From an uncultured Flavobacterium sp. (GTDB taxonomy: Bacteria; Bacteroidota; Bacteroidia; Flavobacteriales; Flavobacteriaceae): a DNA stretch of 19,563 nucleotides. The position numbers and the translations under genes were made by a program. Shown here piece after piece: positions 6,517-15,296 of the stretch; the first letter of the stretch is position 1, and every line of letters begins with the position of its first letter. The notes under the pieces are model-generated. The model was not told where the DNA came from. It saw only the letters and a program-made list of their open reading frames with translations, and did no database searches. The DNA is taken from contig NZ_CAMLMK010000054.1 in assembly GCF_946481155.1 (NCBI RefSeq), positions 1-19,563 of the forward strand, written 5' to 3'.

Positions 6517-7388
6517 TACTTGGATTTTGCTCTTGCTTCCCGCACTTTAGAAAATAATACAATGAGTTCTGAATAATACCTTACTAATCCGAAGAACATT
6601 TTAATCACTTCCGAAAAAGAATAAAATCTGCCAAAATATTTAGGCAGGCCGATTACTGATTTCAAAGCCTTCAGGTATCCGGAAAAAATGCTGTAATTGA
6701 TATCCAGAACTTCTGTCAGCATCCTATACCTGGATTGCATAAGGTCTTTTTTAAAGCTTCGGACAATTATTCGGTCATGGCATATTTTTGAATTCTCTGC
6801 TATTGCAATTTTAAATTTATGAAATAAAACCCGATTACAATACTCCCGGTCCTCGCCATAATGCCCGAAAAGAGGCTCGAATCCGCCAACTTTCTCAAGA
6901 CATTTCCTTGAAACCAGCCAGGCAGCCGCATTTACAAAGGGCACCAGTACTGCATCTTGATTTTGTATCGTAGCCATTTTTCTGCTGTAATACACCTGAA
7001 AACTTTCATCCAGCGTTTGTACATCCGCTGAAAAATGCATTGGGCTGACGATTCCGAAAGCAGGGTTAGCTTCAGCAAGTTTTACCAATGCTGCTATTGA
7101 GTCCTCATAAACCCACGTGTCCTGATTCAGCAGGAAAACATAATCCGCACCGGCATTCAGGGAATATTCAATGCCGATATTATTTGCCTTACCAAATCCT
7201 AAGTTTGATTCTGATTTAATTATATGAAGTTGTGAAAACGACTTTAGAACTTCCAGGGTAGCATCGTTGGAATCGTTATCTACCACTACTATTTCTATAG
7301 GATAAGACGATGCCAAAAGTGATGTTATGCATTTTTCAATCCATTTTACACCATTATAGGTAACGATAACAACATAAATTTTTTTCAC
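6516..7388 (-). CDS. Glycosyltransferase family 2 (rhamnosyltransferase-like)
   Basis: The protein has 290 residues with a GT-A fold start, IYVVIVTYNGVKWIEKCITS, and the nucleotide-binding VVVDNDSND at 34-42. FLLNQDTWV has N88-Q-D90 in place of a canonical DxD, as in WbbL-type rhamnosyltransferases. FGHYGEDREYC carries the E179/D180 pair expected for the catalytic base of an inverting enzyme. The start is GTG (7386-7388), supported by the immediate KKIYVVIVT motif; no upstream ATG gives a better start. It probably adds a sugar to a lipid-linked surface glycan on the cytosolic face of the inner membrane, coupled to the flippase downstream. The donor sugar is not certain. Confidence 0.9.
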   Translation of the reverse strand: MKKIYVVIVTYNGVKWIEKCITSLLASSYPIEIVVVDNDSNDATLEVLKSFSQLHIIKSESNLGFGKANNIGIEYSLNAGADYVFLLNQDTWVYEDSIAALVKLAEANPAFGIVSPMHFSADVQTLDESFQVYYSRKMATIQNQDAVLVPFVNAAAWLVSRKCLEKVGGFEPLFGHYGEDREYCNRVLFHKFKIAIAENSKICHDRIIVRSFKKDLMQSRYRMLTEVLDINYSIFSGYLKALKSVIGLPKYFGRFYSFSEVIKMFFGLVRYYSELIVLFSKVREARAKSK

Positions 7389-7602
7389 TGCAAAAACATT
7401 TAGGAGACTGCAAGAGCAATCCTTTGGCGGCTATCGGTTCAAATAAACCTAACCCTTGAAAACAGTATGATTAACATCACATATTGCCTACTGCTTTCTT
7501 TATGCAATGATACAAATATTAAAGCACAAAAAGAAGAAGATAAGCGACACCCAACACTTAATCATGAGAAAAACAAACCATGAACTGCTTCAAAATTATC
7601 AT

Positions 7603-7610
7603 TAAATTTG
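7603..7610 (+). promoter_or_regulatory. Possible -7 box for the plus-strand glycosyltransferase
   Basis: TAAATTTG exactly matches TAnnTTTG and lies 21 bp before the ATG at 7631. No TTG is found at the usual distance upstream, so the call is weak. I saw no other feature in the 242-bp divergent gap between the two glycosyltransferase genes. Confidence 0.3.
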
Positions 7611-7630
7611 CAATCAATCCAGATGCATAA

Positions 7631-8479
7631 ATGAACTATTACATCATAATTCCCGCCCACAACGAAGCCTCTTTTATCGGACTTACCTTAGAATCACTGG
7701 CTGGGCAGACTGTTTTGCCGGCAAGAGCTGTAATAGTGAATGACAATTCCACAGATAAAACGGAGGAAATTGTGTTGGCTTTCGCCGAAAAACATCCCTG
7801 GATTTCGTTGGTAAACAAAACGTCGGAAGCGATTCATTTACCGGGAAGCAAAGTCATTCAGGCGTTTCAGAAAGGCATCGAAACCGTTGATGAAAATTAT
7901 GATATTATCGTAAAAGCCGATGCTGATCTGATTTTTCCGGACAATTACTTTGAAACAATCCTAAACCATTTTGAAAGCGATCCAAAAATCGGAATGGCGG
8001 GCGGATTTGCTTATATTGAGAAAAACGGCGAATGGATTTTAGAGAATCTAACCGATAAAGATCACATCCGGGGCGCGTTCAAAGCTTACCGAAAAGCATG
8101 TTTTCAGCAAATTGGCGGACTAAAACCAGCCATGGGTTGGGATACCGTCGACGAATTATTGTGCAAATTTTACAATTGGAAAGTCGTAACCGACGAAAGC
8201 CTGAAAGTAAAACACCTGAAACCGACCGGAGCCAACTACAATAAGGCTTCGCGTTACAAACAGGGGGAGGCATTCTATAGTTTGGGCTACGGGTTTTTCA
8301 TCACGGCAATTGCTTCGTTAAAACTGGCGATGCGAAAAGGAAAACCGCTTTTATTCCTCGATTACATAAAAGGGTTCTGGAAAGCGAAATCGGAGAAAAA
8401 GCCGCTTTTGGTAACGGAGGAGCAGGCGAAATTTATCCGGAAGTATCGCTGGAAGAAAATGAAAGCGAAACTATTTTAG
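7631..8479 (+). CDS. Glycosyltransferase family 2
   Basis: The protein has 282 residues. It opens with MNYYIIIPAHNEASFIGLTL, has VIVNDNSTDKT at about 34-44, and the metal/nucleotide motif KADADL with D97-A-D99. GWDTVDELLCKFYNWKV lies in the acceptor half, where family 2 enzymes carry the catalytic acid/base residues. There is no clear membrane span, though basic C-terminal segments may allow peripheral membrane contact. It is divergent from the flippase/glycosyltransferase pair and monocistronic, so it may join the same glycan pathway without being cotranscribed. Family assignment is firm; donor and acceptor are unknown. Confidence 0.9.
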   Translation: MNYYIIIPAHNEASFIGLTLESLAGQTVLPARAVIVNDNSTDKTEEIVLAFAEKHPWISLVNKTSEAIHLPGSKVIQAFQKGIETVDENYDIIVKADADLIFPDNYFETILNHFESDPKIGMAGGFAYIEKNGEWILENLTDKDHIRGAFKAYRKACFQQIGGLKPAMGWDTVDELLCKFYNWKVVTDESLKVKHLKPTGANYNKASRYKQGEAFYSLGYGFFITAIASLKLAMRKGKPLLFLDYIKGFWKAKSEKKPLLVTEEQAKFIRKYRWKKMKAKLF

Positions 8480-8500
8480 TATTACTTCCCGCCTTAAACA

Positions 8501-8567
8501 AACAAATCACCTCAACATAACTGTCAAGATGATTTGTTACTGCAAATTCGTAGCGAACAAATTTGTT
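8501..8567. terminator. Weak A/T-rich hairpins between convergent genes
   Basis: AACAAATCA (8501-8509) and TGATTTGTT (8530-8538) are perfect 9-bp inverted repeats with a 20-nt loop. The 12-bp palindrome AACAAATTTGTT (8556-8567) follows and leads into a T-rich run. They sit between the ends of the glycosyltransferase and histidine kinase genes and may end transcription from both sides. Low G+C makes this uncertain. Confidence 0.35.
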
Positions 8568-8571
8568 TCTT

Positions 8572-9840
8572 TTAATTCAAAAGAGCGACATCAATATATT
8601 TATTGACGGCCAATTGAAATTCTCTTTTGTTAACCGGTTTCGAAATATAACCGTTAAAGGCATTACCGTAATTTTCTTTATCATTCTTAAACGAATAGGC
8701 CGATTGTGCTATAATTGGAATTTCCGGCGACTCATTTTTAATGAGCTGGGCAGCGGTATACCCGTCAACCTGCGGCATTCGAAGATCCATTAAAATTAGG
8801 TTGATGTCCGGATTGTTTTTATAAATCTCGTAGGCTTCTTCGCCGTTTTTAGCTCTGATAATCTCTACTTTACCTTTTTCCAGCAATTTTTTCAGCAGCA
8901 GAAAACTGATTTCCTCATCTTCCGCGATTAGCACCTTGATTGTTTTTTTAGCTACTGCAGGTAAGGCTTCAGTAACAGCCGGAACATAAGGAACGGTGAA
9001 ATAAAATACGGTACCCACCCCGTTTTCTGTTACCATTTTTAAAGATCCTCCTAACAAATCAACATATTGCTTAACGGTGCAAAGCCCTAAACCTGCTCCA
9101 CAGTCTTCGCCAGTAACTTTTTCTAATTTAAAGTGCGAAGTCAGGAGTTTTTCTTTTACGTTTTTCTCCATGCCCGAGCCACTGTCTTTTACATAGAATT
9201 TCAGCTCATTTTCTACTACTTTATAACCTATTTCTATGAAACCTTTTTCAGTGAATTTCAAGGAGTTATTGATCAGGCTGGTAAATATCTGTGTGATTTT
9301 AGCGCCATCTGTTAAAACGAAATCTTCTTCGTCAGACAAGCCTTTGACGGAGCGAAGATTCAAACCTTTGTGGAAAACCGGGCCAAAGAATTTGACTTTC
9401 AGTTCATCAAGCAGTTCGTTTAAGGAAACCTTCTGCGTATTCACTGTCTCTCTATGGGATTCAAGCGCATTATGACTTGCAAATTCCGAGATAAGTCCCT
9501 GCAGTTCGGTAGAGCAATTACCTATGTTTTCAGCAAGATTACTTCGTTCTTCAAAATCCAGATGGGATGAGCTTAACAAATTGGCCAGACCGATAATCGT
9601 ATCTAAAGGCGTTTTCATTTTATGCAGAAAGGAATCTATGAGCTCCGTGCTTACTTTGTTTTCAACCGGATTTTCATTTCCCGCACTGGCTGAAATTGCT
9701 TTAGTACCGTTATAAGCATCATTTAACTGTAAGGATAAAGTGATCAGCTTATCTTTTAAAAGCGCCACCTGATCCGCCAACTCTTCATATGATGGTTTTT
9801 TTGCTTCCATATATTCTGATTTTAAAATTAGTACTTCCAA
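8572..9840 (-). CDS. Soluble hybrid histidine kinase / response regulator
   Basis: The protein has 422 residues. A short coiled coil (about 16-43) precedes the HisKA domain with H-box FLHKMKTPLD (H73). The ATPase domain follows: N-box around N192 (LINNSLKF), G1 KDSGSGM (D219) and G2 GAGLGL (248-253). A receiver domain occupies about 301-418 with D308, phospho-acceptor D352 in LILMDLRMP, S380 and K401. There is no membrane span, PAS or GAF domain and no DNA-binding output, so it must receive its signal through a partner or the N-terminal coiled coil and pass phosphate onward, probably through a phosphotransfer protein. The ATG at 9808-9810 (M11, MEAKKPSYEEL) may be the true start, since the ten residues before it are unlike the rest. 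No cognate regulator is adjacent. Confidence 0.92.
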   Translation of the reverse strand: MEVLILKSEYMEAKKPSYEELADQVALLKDKLITLSLQLNDAYNGTKAISASAGNENPVENKVSTELIDSFLHKMKTPLDTIIGLANLLSSSHLDFEERSNLAENIGNCSTELQGLISEFASHNALESHRETVNTQKVSLNELLDELKVKFFGPVFHKGLNLRSVKGLSDEEDFVLTDGAKITQIFTSLINNSLKFTEKGFIEIGYKVVENELKFYVKDSGSGMEKNVKEKLLTSHFKLEKVTGEDCGAGLGLCTVKQYVDLLGGSLKMVTENGVGTVFYFTVPYVPAVTEALPAVAKKTIKVLIAEDEEISFLLLKKLLEKGKVEIIRAKNGEEAYEIYKNNPDINLILMDLRMPQVDGYTAAQLIKNESPEIPIIAQSAYSFKNDKENYGNAFNGYISKPVNKREFQLAVNKYIDVALLN

Positions 9841-9865
9841 TTTTCCGAATGGGGCAAATTCGTGT

Positions 9866-9873
9866 CAAAATTA
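9866..9873 (-). promoter_or_regulatory. Candidate -7 box for the hybrid kinase gene
   Basis: On the minus strand TAATTTTG exactly matches TAnnTTTG. It lies 25 bp before the 9840 start and 55 bp before the alternative 9810 start. No clear TTG is seen at the -33 position. Confidence 0.35.
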
Positions 9874-10055
9874 CAGCTGAAAACACGCAGTTTTAACCAT
9901 AACTATTTGACAGTCTTAAAGTTAACACTTCTAAAAGAAATAAAAAGGAATTTTACAAAAATCTTTACTGCTTATAACGTTAAAATTTATGGTAATGCCC
10001 TTTAGCTCAAATCTTTTTCTGTTTTGAATGACATTATTTCAGGTTTGCACAGAAT

Positions 10056-10138
10056 GCGTGAGGGATGGCAACGGCATCCTTTTATGGAGCAGCGCGGAAT
10101 AAAAGATAGAGTGTACAGCCCGGCCTGAAAGGACACGT
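10056..10138 (+). ncRNA. Structured intergenic element, possible small RNA
   Basis: This G+C-rich stretch stands out in an A/T-rich gap. GCGTG (10056-10060) can pair with CACGT (10134-10138) to close the element. Inside are GGGATG/CATCCT (10062-10067 with 10075-10080; loop GCAACGG), CTTTTAT/ATAAAAG (10079-10085 with 10099-10105) and a small CCT-GAA-AGG hairpin (10124-10132). From memory, the pattern 'GCGTGAGGGATG...CATCCTTTT...AAAAGAT...ACAGCCC...GGNCACG' recurs in many flavobacterial genomes between unrelated genes, but I know of no assigned function. It could be a small RNA, a leader of the MlaE-like transcript, or a mobile repeat. The orientation is assumed. Confidence 0.5.
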
Positions 10139-10210
10139 CCAAAAAAACTTAAAAGTCATAACCCAAAACTCGTAACTAATTGGTATTTTAGCCGATATTT
10201 TCAATCCGAT

Positions 10211-10954
10211 ATGATTCGATATTTAACCCAGATAGGGAAATACTTTTTAATGTTGCGCGAGGTTTTCAACAAACCTACCAAATGGTCAATGATGAGGCAG
10301 CTTATCATGAAGGAAACGGACGATTTGATCATTGGATCTTTAGGTATTGTGGCCTTTATTTCGTTCTTCGTGGGCGGGGTAGTTGCCATTCAGACGGCGC
10401 TGAACCTTACCAATCCGCTGATTCCTAAATACCTTATTGGTTTTGCAACCCGACAGTCGGTTATCCTTGAGTTTGCCCCTACGTTTATCTCCATTATTAT
10501 GGCGGGTAAGGTAGGTTCCTTTATTACTTCAAGTATCGGTACCATGCGTGTTACTGAGCAGATTGATGCCATTGAAGTAATGGGTGTGAACTCATTGAAT
10601 TATCTGGTTTTTCCGAAAATCGTAGCTTTGATGCTGTATCCGTTTGTGATTGGATTGAGTATGTTTTTAGGGGTTTTAGGCGGATGGATGGCCGGTGTTT
10701 ACGGCGGTTTCGTGTCCAGCCAGGAATTCCAGGTGGGACTGCAGGAAGATTTCATTCCGTTTCACGTAACCTATGCTTTCATTAAAACGATTTGTTTTGC
10801 ATTTTTGCTGGCGACGATTCCTTCGTTCCACGGCTATTATATGAAAGGTGGTGCGCTGGAAGTGGGAAAAGCGAGTACGACATCCTTCGTATGGACATCG
10901 GTGGCAATTATTTTGACGAATTATATTCTAACGCAATTACTTTTAAGCAAATAA
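10211..10954 (+). CDS. MlaE/YrbE-family ABC transporter permease
   Basis: The 247-residue integral membrane protein has a short amphipathic N-terminus and about five hydrophobic spans. The family hallmark lies in the middle: EFAPTFISIIMAGKVGS followed by GTMRVTEQIDAIEVMGVNS, the conserved cytoplasmic loop of MlaE permeases that contacts the ATPase. In the Mla pathway such permeases move phospholipids between the inner and outer membranes together with an MCE-domain (MlaD) protein. The ATPase gene starts 1 bp after the stop codon, so the two form one operon. No MCE protein is encoded here, so the substrate-binding subunit must lie elsewhere. Confidence 0.93.
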   Translation: MIRYLTQIGKYFLMLREVFNKPTKWSMMRQLIMKETDDLIIGSLGIVAFISFFVGGVVAIQTALNLTNPLIPKYLIGFATRQSVILEFAPTFISIIMAGKVGSFITSSIGTMRVTEQIDAIEVMGVNSLNYLVFPKIVALMLYPFVIGLSMFLGVLGGWMAGVYGGFVSSQEFQVGLQEDFIPFHVTYAFIKTICFAFLLATIPSFHGYYMKGGALEVGKASTTSFVWTSVAIILTNYILTQLLLSK

Positions 10955-10955
10955 G

Positions 10956-11726
10956 ATGATAGAGGTAAAAAATGTAGAGAAATCTTTTGGCGATCAAAAG
11001 GTCCTGAACGGGATTACGACCACTTTTGAAACCGGAAAAACCAATTTGATTATCGGTCAGAGTGGTTCCGGGAAAACGGTTTTGCTTAAGAGCCTTTTAG
11101 GAATTCATAAAATCGACAAGGGAAGCATTTCGTTTGACGGAAGGGTTTACTCTGAAATGAACGATGATGATAAACGCGAGTTGCGAACAGAAATCGGAAT
11201 GGTATTTCAGGGCAGTGCGCTTTTTGACTCGATGACCGTAGAAGGAAATATCGGTTTCCCTTTGAAAATGTTTACCAATAAATCCGCAAAAGAAATCCAG
11301 GAGCGTGTTAATTTTGTAATTAAGCGTGTGGAACTTGGCGATGCTCATAAAAAAATGCCTTCCGAAATTTCCGGGGGGATGCAAAAACGTGTGGCGATTG
11401 CGCGTGCGATTGTAAATAATCCAAAGTACTTGTTTTGCGATGAGCCTAACTCCGGACTTGACCCGAAAACGGCGGTAGTAATTGACAACCTCATCAAAGA
11501 AATCACGGAAGAATATAACATTACCACGGTTATCAATACGCACGACATGAACTCGGTAATGGAAATCGGGCAAAAGATTATTTTCTTAAAACAGGGAATT
11601 TTAGCCTGGGAAGGAACCAAAAAAGAGATTTTCAAAACGGACAACGAAGCGATTGTGGACTTTGTTTACTCCTCGGAACTGTTCAAGAAAGTGCGAAAAG
11701 CACAGAACAGACAAGACAAATTATAA
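10956..11726 (+). CDS. ABC transporter ATP-binding protein (MlaF-like)
   Basis: The protein has 256 residues with a complete ABC ATPase set: Walker A GQSGSGKT at about 34-41, Q-loop MVFQGSALFDSMTV, signature ISGGMQKRVAIARAI, Walker B YLFCDEPNSGLDP, and H-loop INTHDMNSV. The SALFDSMTV and SGGMQKR forms are typical of MlaF-type ATPases that energise MlaE permeases. It follows the permease gene by one base, and a strong terminator lies right after it, so the operon has only these two genes. The C-terminal tail (FKKVRKAQNRQDKL) is short and basic, without an extra regulatory domain. Confidence 0.93.
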   Translation: MIEVKNVEKSFGDQKVLNGITTTFETGKTNLIIGQSGSGKTVLLKSLLGIHKIDKGSISFDGRVYSEMNDDDKRELRTEIGMVFQGSALFDSMTVEGNIGFPLKMFTNKSAKEIQERVNFVIKRVELGDAHKKMPSEISGGMQKRVAIARAIVNNPKYLFCDEPNSGLDPKTAVVIDNLIKEITEEYNITTVINTHDMNSVMEIGQKIIFLKQGILAWEGTKKEIFKTDNEAIVDFVYSSELFKKVRKAQNRQDKL

Positions 11727-11730
11727 AATA

Positions 11731-11760
11731 AAAACCGGAACAAATTGCTCCGGTTTTTTT
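11731..11760. terminator. Bidirectional rho-independent terminator
   Basis: AAAACCGGA (11731-11739) pairs perfectly with TCCGGTTTT (11749-11757), and T continues to 11761 on the plus strand. On the minus strand the hairpin is followed by a T-rich stretch as well. It ends the MlaEF-like operon and also serves the convergent gene for the secreted repeat protein. Confidence 0.9.
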
Positions 11761-11775
11761 TATATCTAATTCTTT

Positions 11776-14700
11776 CTAGTAATTCAGATACACCCATCCG
11801 GTCTTGCTTTCACCCGAATCGAATTTAATCAGGTAATAGTAGGTTCCCGTAGGTAATAAGCGGTCTTTAAAATCCTGTCCGTGCCACTGGTCCGCATAAT
11901 CGTCAAGTTCGTACACCGTTACGCCATAGCGGTTAAATATCTTAGCGTTTACGATGCCGGACAGACAGGACAGATCGAAATTGTCGTTTAATCCGTCGTC
12001 GTTTGGAGAGACACCGCGAGGAATACCGCAATTCGTACAGGCAATTTCAATGGATTTTGTATCGGTGCAACCTTGCGCATTGGTAACTGTAAGTGTATAA
12101 ATACCTGTCGTATTTCCGGTAACATTGATAGGATTCACATTCAGCGTTGCGCCATCGGGAGCCGTCCATGAATAAGTCACGGATTGTGGATCAATTGCCG
12201 AATCAATTAACGTAGCTGAAAGGTAAGTCAGATTGTTCTCGCAGTGATTTCTAAGCGTAAAAAAAGGTGAAGTCCCAACTGCGACCTCAATAGTATCCGC
12301 GACGGATTCACAACCGTTTTGAATCGCCTGCACAGAATACACACCTTGATTTACAGTTGTGATGTTATCCACAATTGGGTTCTGGTCGTTCGATAAAAAC
12401 CCGTTAGGCCCCATCCATTGATAAGTAACTCCGGGGATATCAGACGCAAAAAGATGGAGTGACTGTCCTTCGCAAACTACAGCATCTCCCGATGCTACAG
12501 GATTTTGAGGAATCGGATTAATGGTTATCTGAACCAGGGCTTCGTCGAAAGAGTCGCACAAGCCTTCCACCCTATACCTGAAAGTGTAAACTCCCGAACT
12601 GATTCCGGAAGCATTCCAGATATGGTTAATCAGCATATTACTGGAAGATATCTCTTCCCATTCACCGAAAGTATCATAACTGCCTGTCAGATGATCAAAC
12701 AGGTTAATATTCCCCGGGGTTCCGCAAAGAGAAACTGTTGCCCCCGTCCCGGCTTGCGGATTGTTTAAGGCCGAAGATATCGTGAAATCCAAAACGCTGT
12801 TCATACAGGAATTAGGATTACCGGGATTGGTAATTCTTACGTGATAGGTACCAAAATCACCTGGGGAATTAAAGTTGGGAAATGACAATACATTTGTTGT
12901 GCTTAGAATGGTTGTTGTGTTGTTATCTTTCCACCATTCATAATTTAAAAAAGAAAAATACGGCACTAATAAGGAACCGGTTGAGCCGTCACATAAGTTA
13001 TCAGCTGAAATGGAGAAACTCAAAGGCGAACTGATATCATACACCCTGTTCAATATATTGCCGCACGAGTCTTCAATCTGAAAATTATAAACTCCGGGCT
13101 GCAATCCTGTAAATAAGGATGATGACCCATTGTTTACCATAAAAGGAATCCCGTTTCTTGTTGTGATTCTGAATTGCAGAGGATCTGCCCCTGCCGCTTC
13201 CAGAATTACATCAAACATATTATTTGCACACGAGAAGCTGTATATATTGCTTATTTTCGGGCCTGAAGAATATTCAAATTCATGGATGACGGTTTCACAC
13301 ACTCCATTGTCGTTTGCATCGGCGAATACATAAAACGTGGTTACCACCCTGAACCTGCCCATATAATAGTAATTCACGTTATTAATGGTATTCGTAAGCA
13401 ATATCGAATTGAACGGATTTGGAGGGCCACCCGAAACACCCGTTTGGGGATGCCCCCATGTATTAGTTGCAGGATCATATTTTTGTAGCCAAAAATTGTT
13501 TGAGGAACTGTTCGTTATATAATTCAGATAGACATCAAAAGAGCTGCAATGTTCGGTAACGGTAACCACTTCAGACAAAATCTGATACCCTGCAATAGTA
13601 ACGTTGTGGTTCCCGGTTCGGTTACAGCTATCTACAAATTCAAAGGTATAGTTACCCGCCGGAAGCGAGTTCATTGAAAACTGATTGGCATCTGTTTGTA
13701 TATTTTGGCTTACATTATAAGGCAGTGGCTGCGTGAATGTTGCCGGAGCAGCAACTATATGGACACTCTGAAACGACATGGCATCATTAATAATCATTAG
13801 AACTGATCCTGAACCGACATCACAACCCGGCAAAACAAATGAGTTAGCGGAGACAGGAATAGGATTCGTAGAGTAGGTAGTCGTAGCCGTCCTTCCGCAT
13901 TCATCCGTAAGTCTAATTACATACACCCCGTCAGGATAAGGTATAGCAGCATTATAATAATGTACATCCGAGGTAAATGGACCTGGATGGGAACTATTAT
14001 AAAATATAGGGTCAAAACCGGCCGGAGCTGATAAAAATTCCACAGTAAATGCGACATCTGTTCCCACATTTATTATCAGTTCTTTTGTGCATCCTACAAG
14101 GGATTCTACAACCCCGAAACTTAAAGGAAGCTGTTGGGTTGTATAATCCCTGGTGAAAGTACGTCCGCAGGCATCCGTAATCTGTATCGTATAGGTCCCT
14201 TCCGGATAAGGAGTAGCATTATTGAAATATTCTGTTTGAGTGCTAAACGGTCCGGGATGGCCAGCGTTATACATAACAGGATTAAATCCGGCGGGAGCCG
14301 ACACAAAATTAACTGTATACGGCGCTACGAAGTTGTAAGGAGCAACCACCAAATGCTTATCACATACTTCCATTGTCTCATGAATATCAATTCCCAAATG
14401 CAAATCAATTTCATTATTGTTCTGCTGATACACATTTCCGCATCCGTCCGTAATCACTATATTATAGGTATATAACTGATCATAATAAAAAGGCATTTGC
14501 AGCACCAGTTCCTCAGAACCGGTATTCCCTGTTGCATAGGTCTGGCTAATTATTACAGGAGCCCCTGAAGGTGGAAAAACAGTAATCTGCATTGTTAGCG
14601 GATAGACCATTATATTTTGAGAACCCGGCGGCCCACTTGCAATTCTAATCAAAAGATCTAAAGTTGAACAGGTAAGATTGTCAGTGGTAATCTGATTAAT

Positions 14701-15279
14701 ATCTACATTAGGCAATAAGGGCCGTGTCAGGGTTATATCACTCACAATACCATCCCCGCAGTTATCAAAAACACGCACAACATAAGTTCCAACGGTTAGT
14801 CCGGTAAAGACATTGGAGGCTTGGAGGGGCGCAGTCATCGGACCGGAAATAATTTCATAACCAACAGGATTTCCCTGAGTAACATTAACAGTAATACGGC
14901 CATCATTACCACAGAGTATATTCTGTCCTATCAGTGTATATTGTAGCGGCACAACCTGGCTTATTATCGTTACGCCCTGCTGTTGGGAATTTGATAACGC
15001 CCCAAGGGTTTGTGTAGCCACTACAGTATAATTTCCGGCAACAAGACCGGTAAAGCTATTGGCAGAAGTAATGGCAATTGGCGTGGTTACATCGGGAAGA
15101 TGGTAAATCGTATAAACGATACTGGCTCCCGGGGTAGTGTTGCTTACAGTGAAAGAAAGGACTCCGTTTCCGCTACATGTTTCGTTTGTTGGCGTAACCT
15201 GCAAGGTGAAGCTGGTCAATTGTCCAAAGGATAGATTGGACAGTAAAAAAAATAAAACAACAACCAGAACTTTCTTCAT
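11776..15279 (-). CDS. Large secreted protein with type B T9SS C-terminal sorting domain
   Basis: The protein has 1167 residues. Residues 1-19 are a Sec signal peptide (KK, hydrophobic core VLVVVLFFLL, cleavage near FGQ). The body is a chain of beta-sandwich modules with recurring 'ITDxCGxxY' and 'G.Y.V...D.CG' phrases, resembling SprB-type and Ig-like adhesin repeats. Residues 303-385 and 394-475 are near duplicates with a 90-residue period (VNFVSAPAGFNPVMYN against VEFLSAPAGFDPIFYN). A PKD/Ig-like region follows (GVTYQWMGPNGF). The last ~85 residues (GVSPNDDGLNDNFDL ... IFNRYGVTVYE ... GTYYYLIKF) are the gliding-motility-associated/CHU_C type B sorting domain, which sends the protein through the type IX secretion system to the cell surface or medium. 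Adhesin function is inferred. It starts 17 bp after manC and is probably cotranscribed with it. Confidence 0.92.
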   Translation of the reverse strand: MKKVLVVVLFFLLSNLSFGQLTSFTLQVTPTNETCSGNGVLSFTVSNTTPGASIVYTIYHLPDVTTPIAITSANSFTGLVAGNYTVVATQTLGALSNSQQQGVTIISQVVPLQYTLIGQNILCGNDGRITVNVTQGNPVGYEIISGPMTAPLQASNVFTGLTVGTYVVRVFDNCGDGIVSDITLTRPLLPNVDINQITTDNLTCSTLDLLIRIASGPPGSQNIMVYPLTMQITVFPPSGAPVIISQTYATGNTGSEELVLQMPFYYDQLYTYNIVITDGCGNVYQQNNNEIDLHLGIDIHETMEVCDKHLVVAPYNFVAPYTVNFVSAPAGFNPVMYNAGHPGPFSTQTEYFNNATPYPEGTYTIQITDACGRTFTRDYTTQQLPLSFGVVESLVGCTKELIINVGTDVAFTVEFLSAPAGFDPIFYNSSHPGPFTSDVHYYNAAIPYPDGVYVIRLTDECGRTATTTYSTNPIPVSANSFVLPGCDVGSGSVLMIINDAMSFQSVHIVAAPATFTQPLPYNVSQNIQTDANQFSMNSLPAGNYTFEFVDSCNRTGNHNVTIAGYQILSEVVTVTEHCSSFDVYLNYITNSSSNNFWLQKYDPATNTWGHPQTGVSGGPPNPFNSILLTNTINNVNYYYMGRFRVVTTFYVFADANDNGVCETVIHEFEYSSGPKISNIYSFSCANNMFDVILEAAGADPLQFRITTRNGIPFMVNNGSSSLFTGLQPGVYNFQIEDSCGNILNRVYDISSPLSFSISADNLCDGSTGSLLVPYFSFLNYEWWKDNNTTTILSTTNVLSFPNFNSPGDFGTYHVRITNPGNPNSCMNSVLDFTISSALNNPQAGTGATVSLCGTPGNINLFDHLTGSYDTFGEWEEISSSNMLINHIWNASGISSGVYTFRYRVEGLCDSFDEALVQITINPIPQNPVASGDAVVCEGQSLHLFASDIPGVTYQWMGPNGFLSNDQNPIVDNITTVNQGVYSVQAIQNGCESVADTIEVAVGTSPFFTLRNHCENNLTYLSATLIDSAIDPQSVTYSWTAPDGATLNVNPINVTGNTTGIYTLTVTNAQGCTDTKSIEIACTNCGIPRGVSPNDDGLNDNFDLSCLSGIVNAKIFNRYGVTVYELDDYADQWHGQDFKDRLLPTGTYYYLIKFDSGESKTGWVYLNY

Positions 15280-15296
15280 ATGAAAGATATATAAGG

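Larger units (their letters stand above)
9841..10210. other. 370-bp divergent intergenic region
   Basis: This gap separates the divergent kinase and MlaE-like genes. It holds the candidate kinase -7 box and the structured element at 10056-10138, both listed separately. The rest is A/T-rich with no credible reading frame, and I saw no convincing promoter for the MlaE-like gene; TATTTTAG near 10181-10188 is only a near match to the -7 consensus. Confidence 0.6.

Noticed and set aside
14134..14475. Plus-strand reading frame of 113 codons within the secreted protein gene
   Set aside because: It is antisense to a continuous 1167-codon gene with signal peptide and sorting domain; no independent support.
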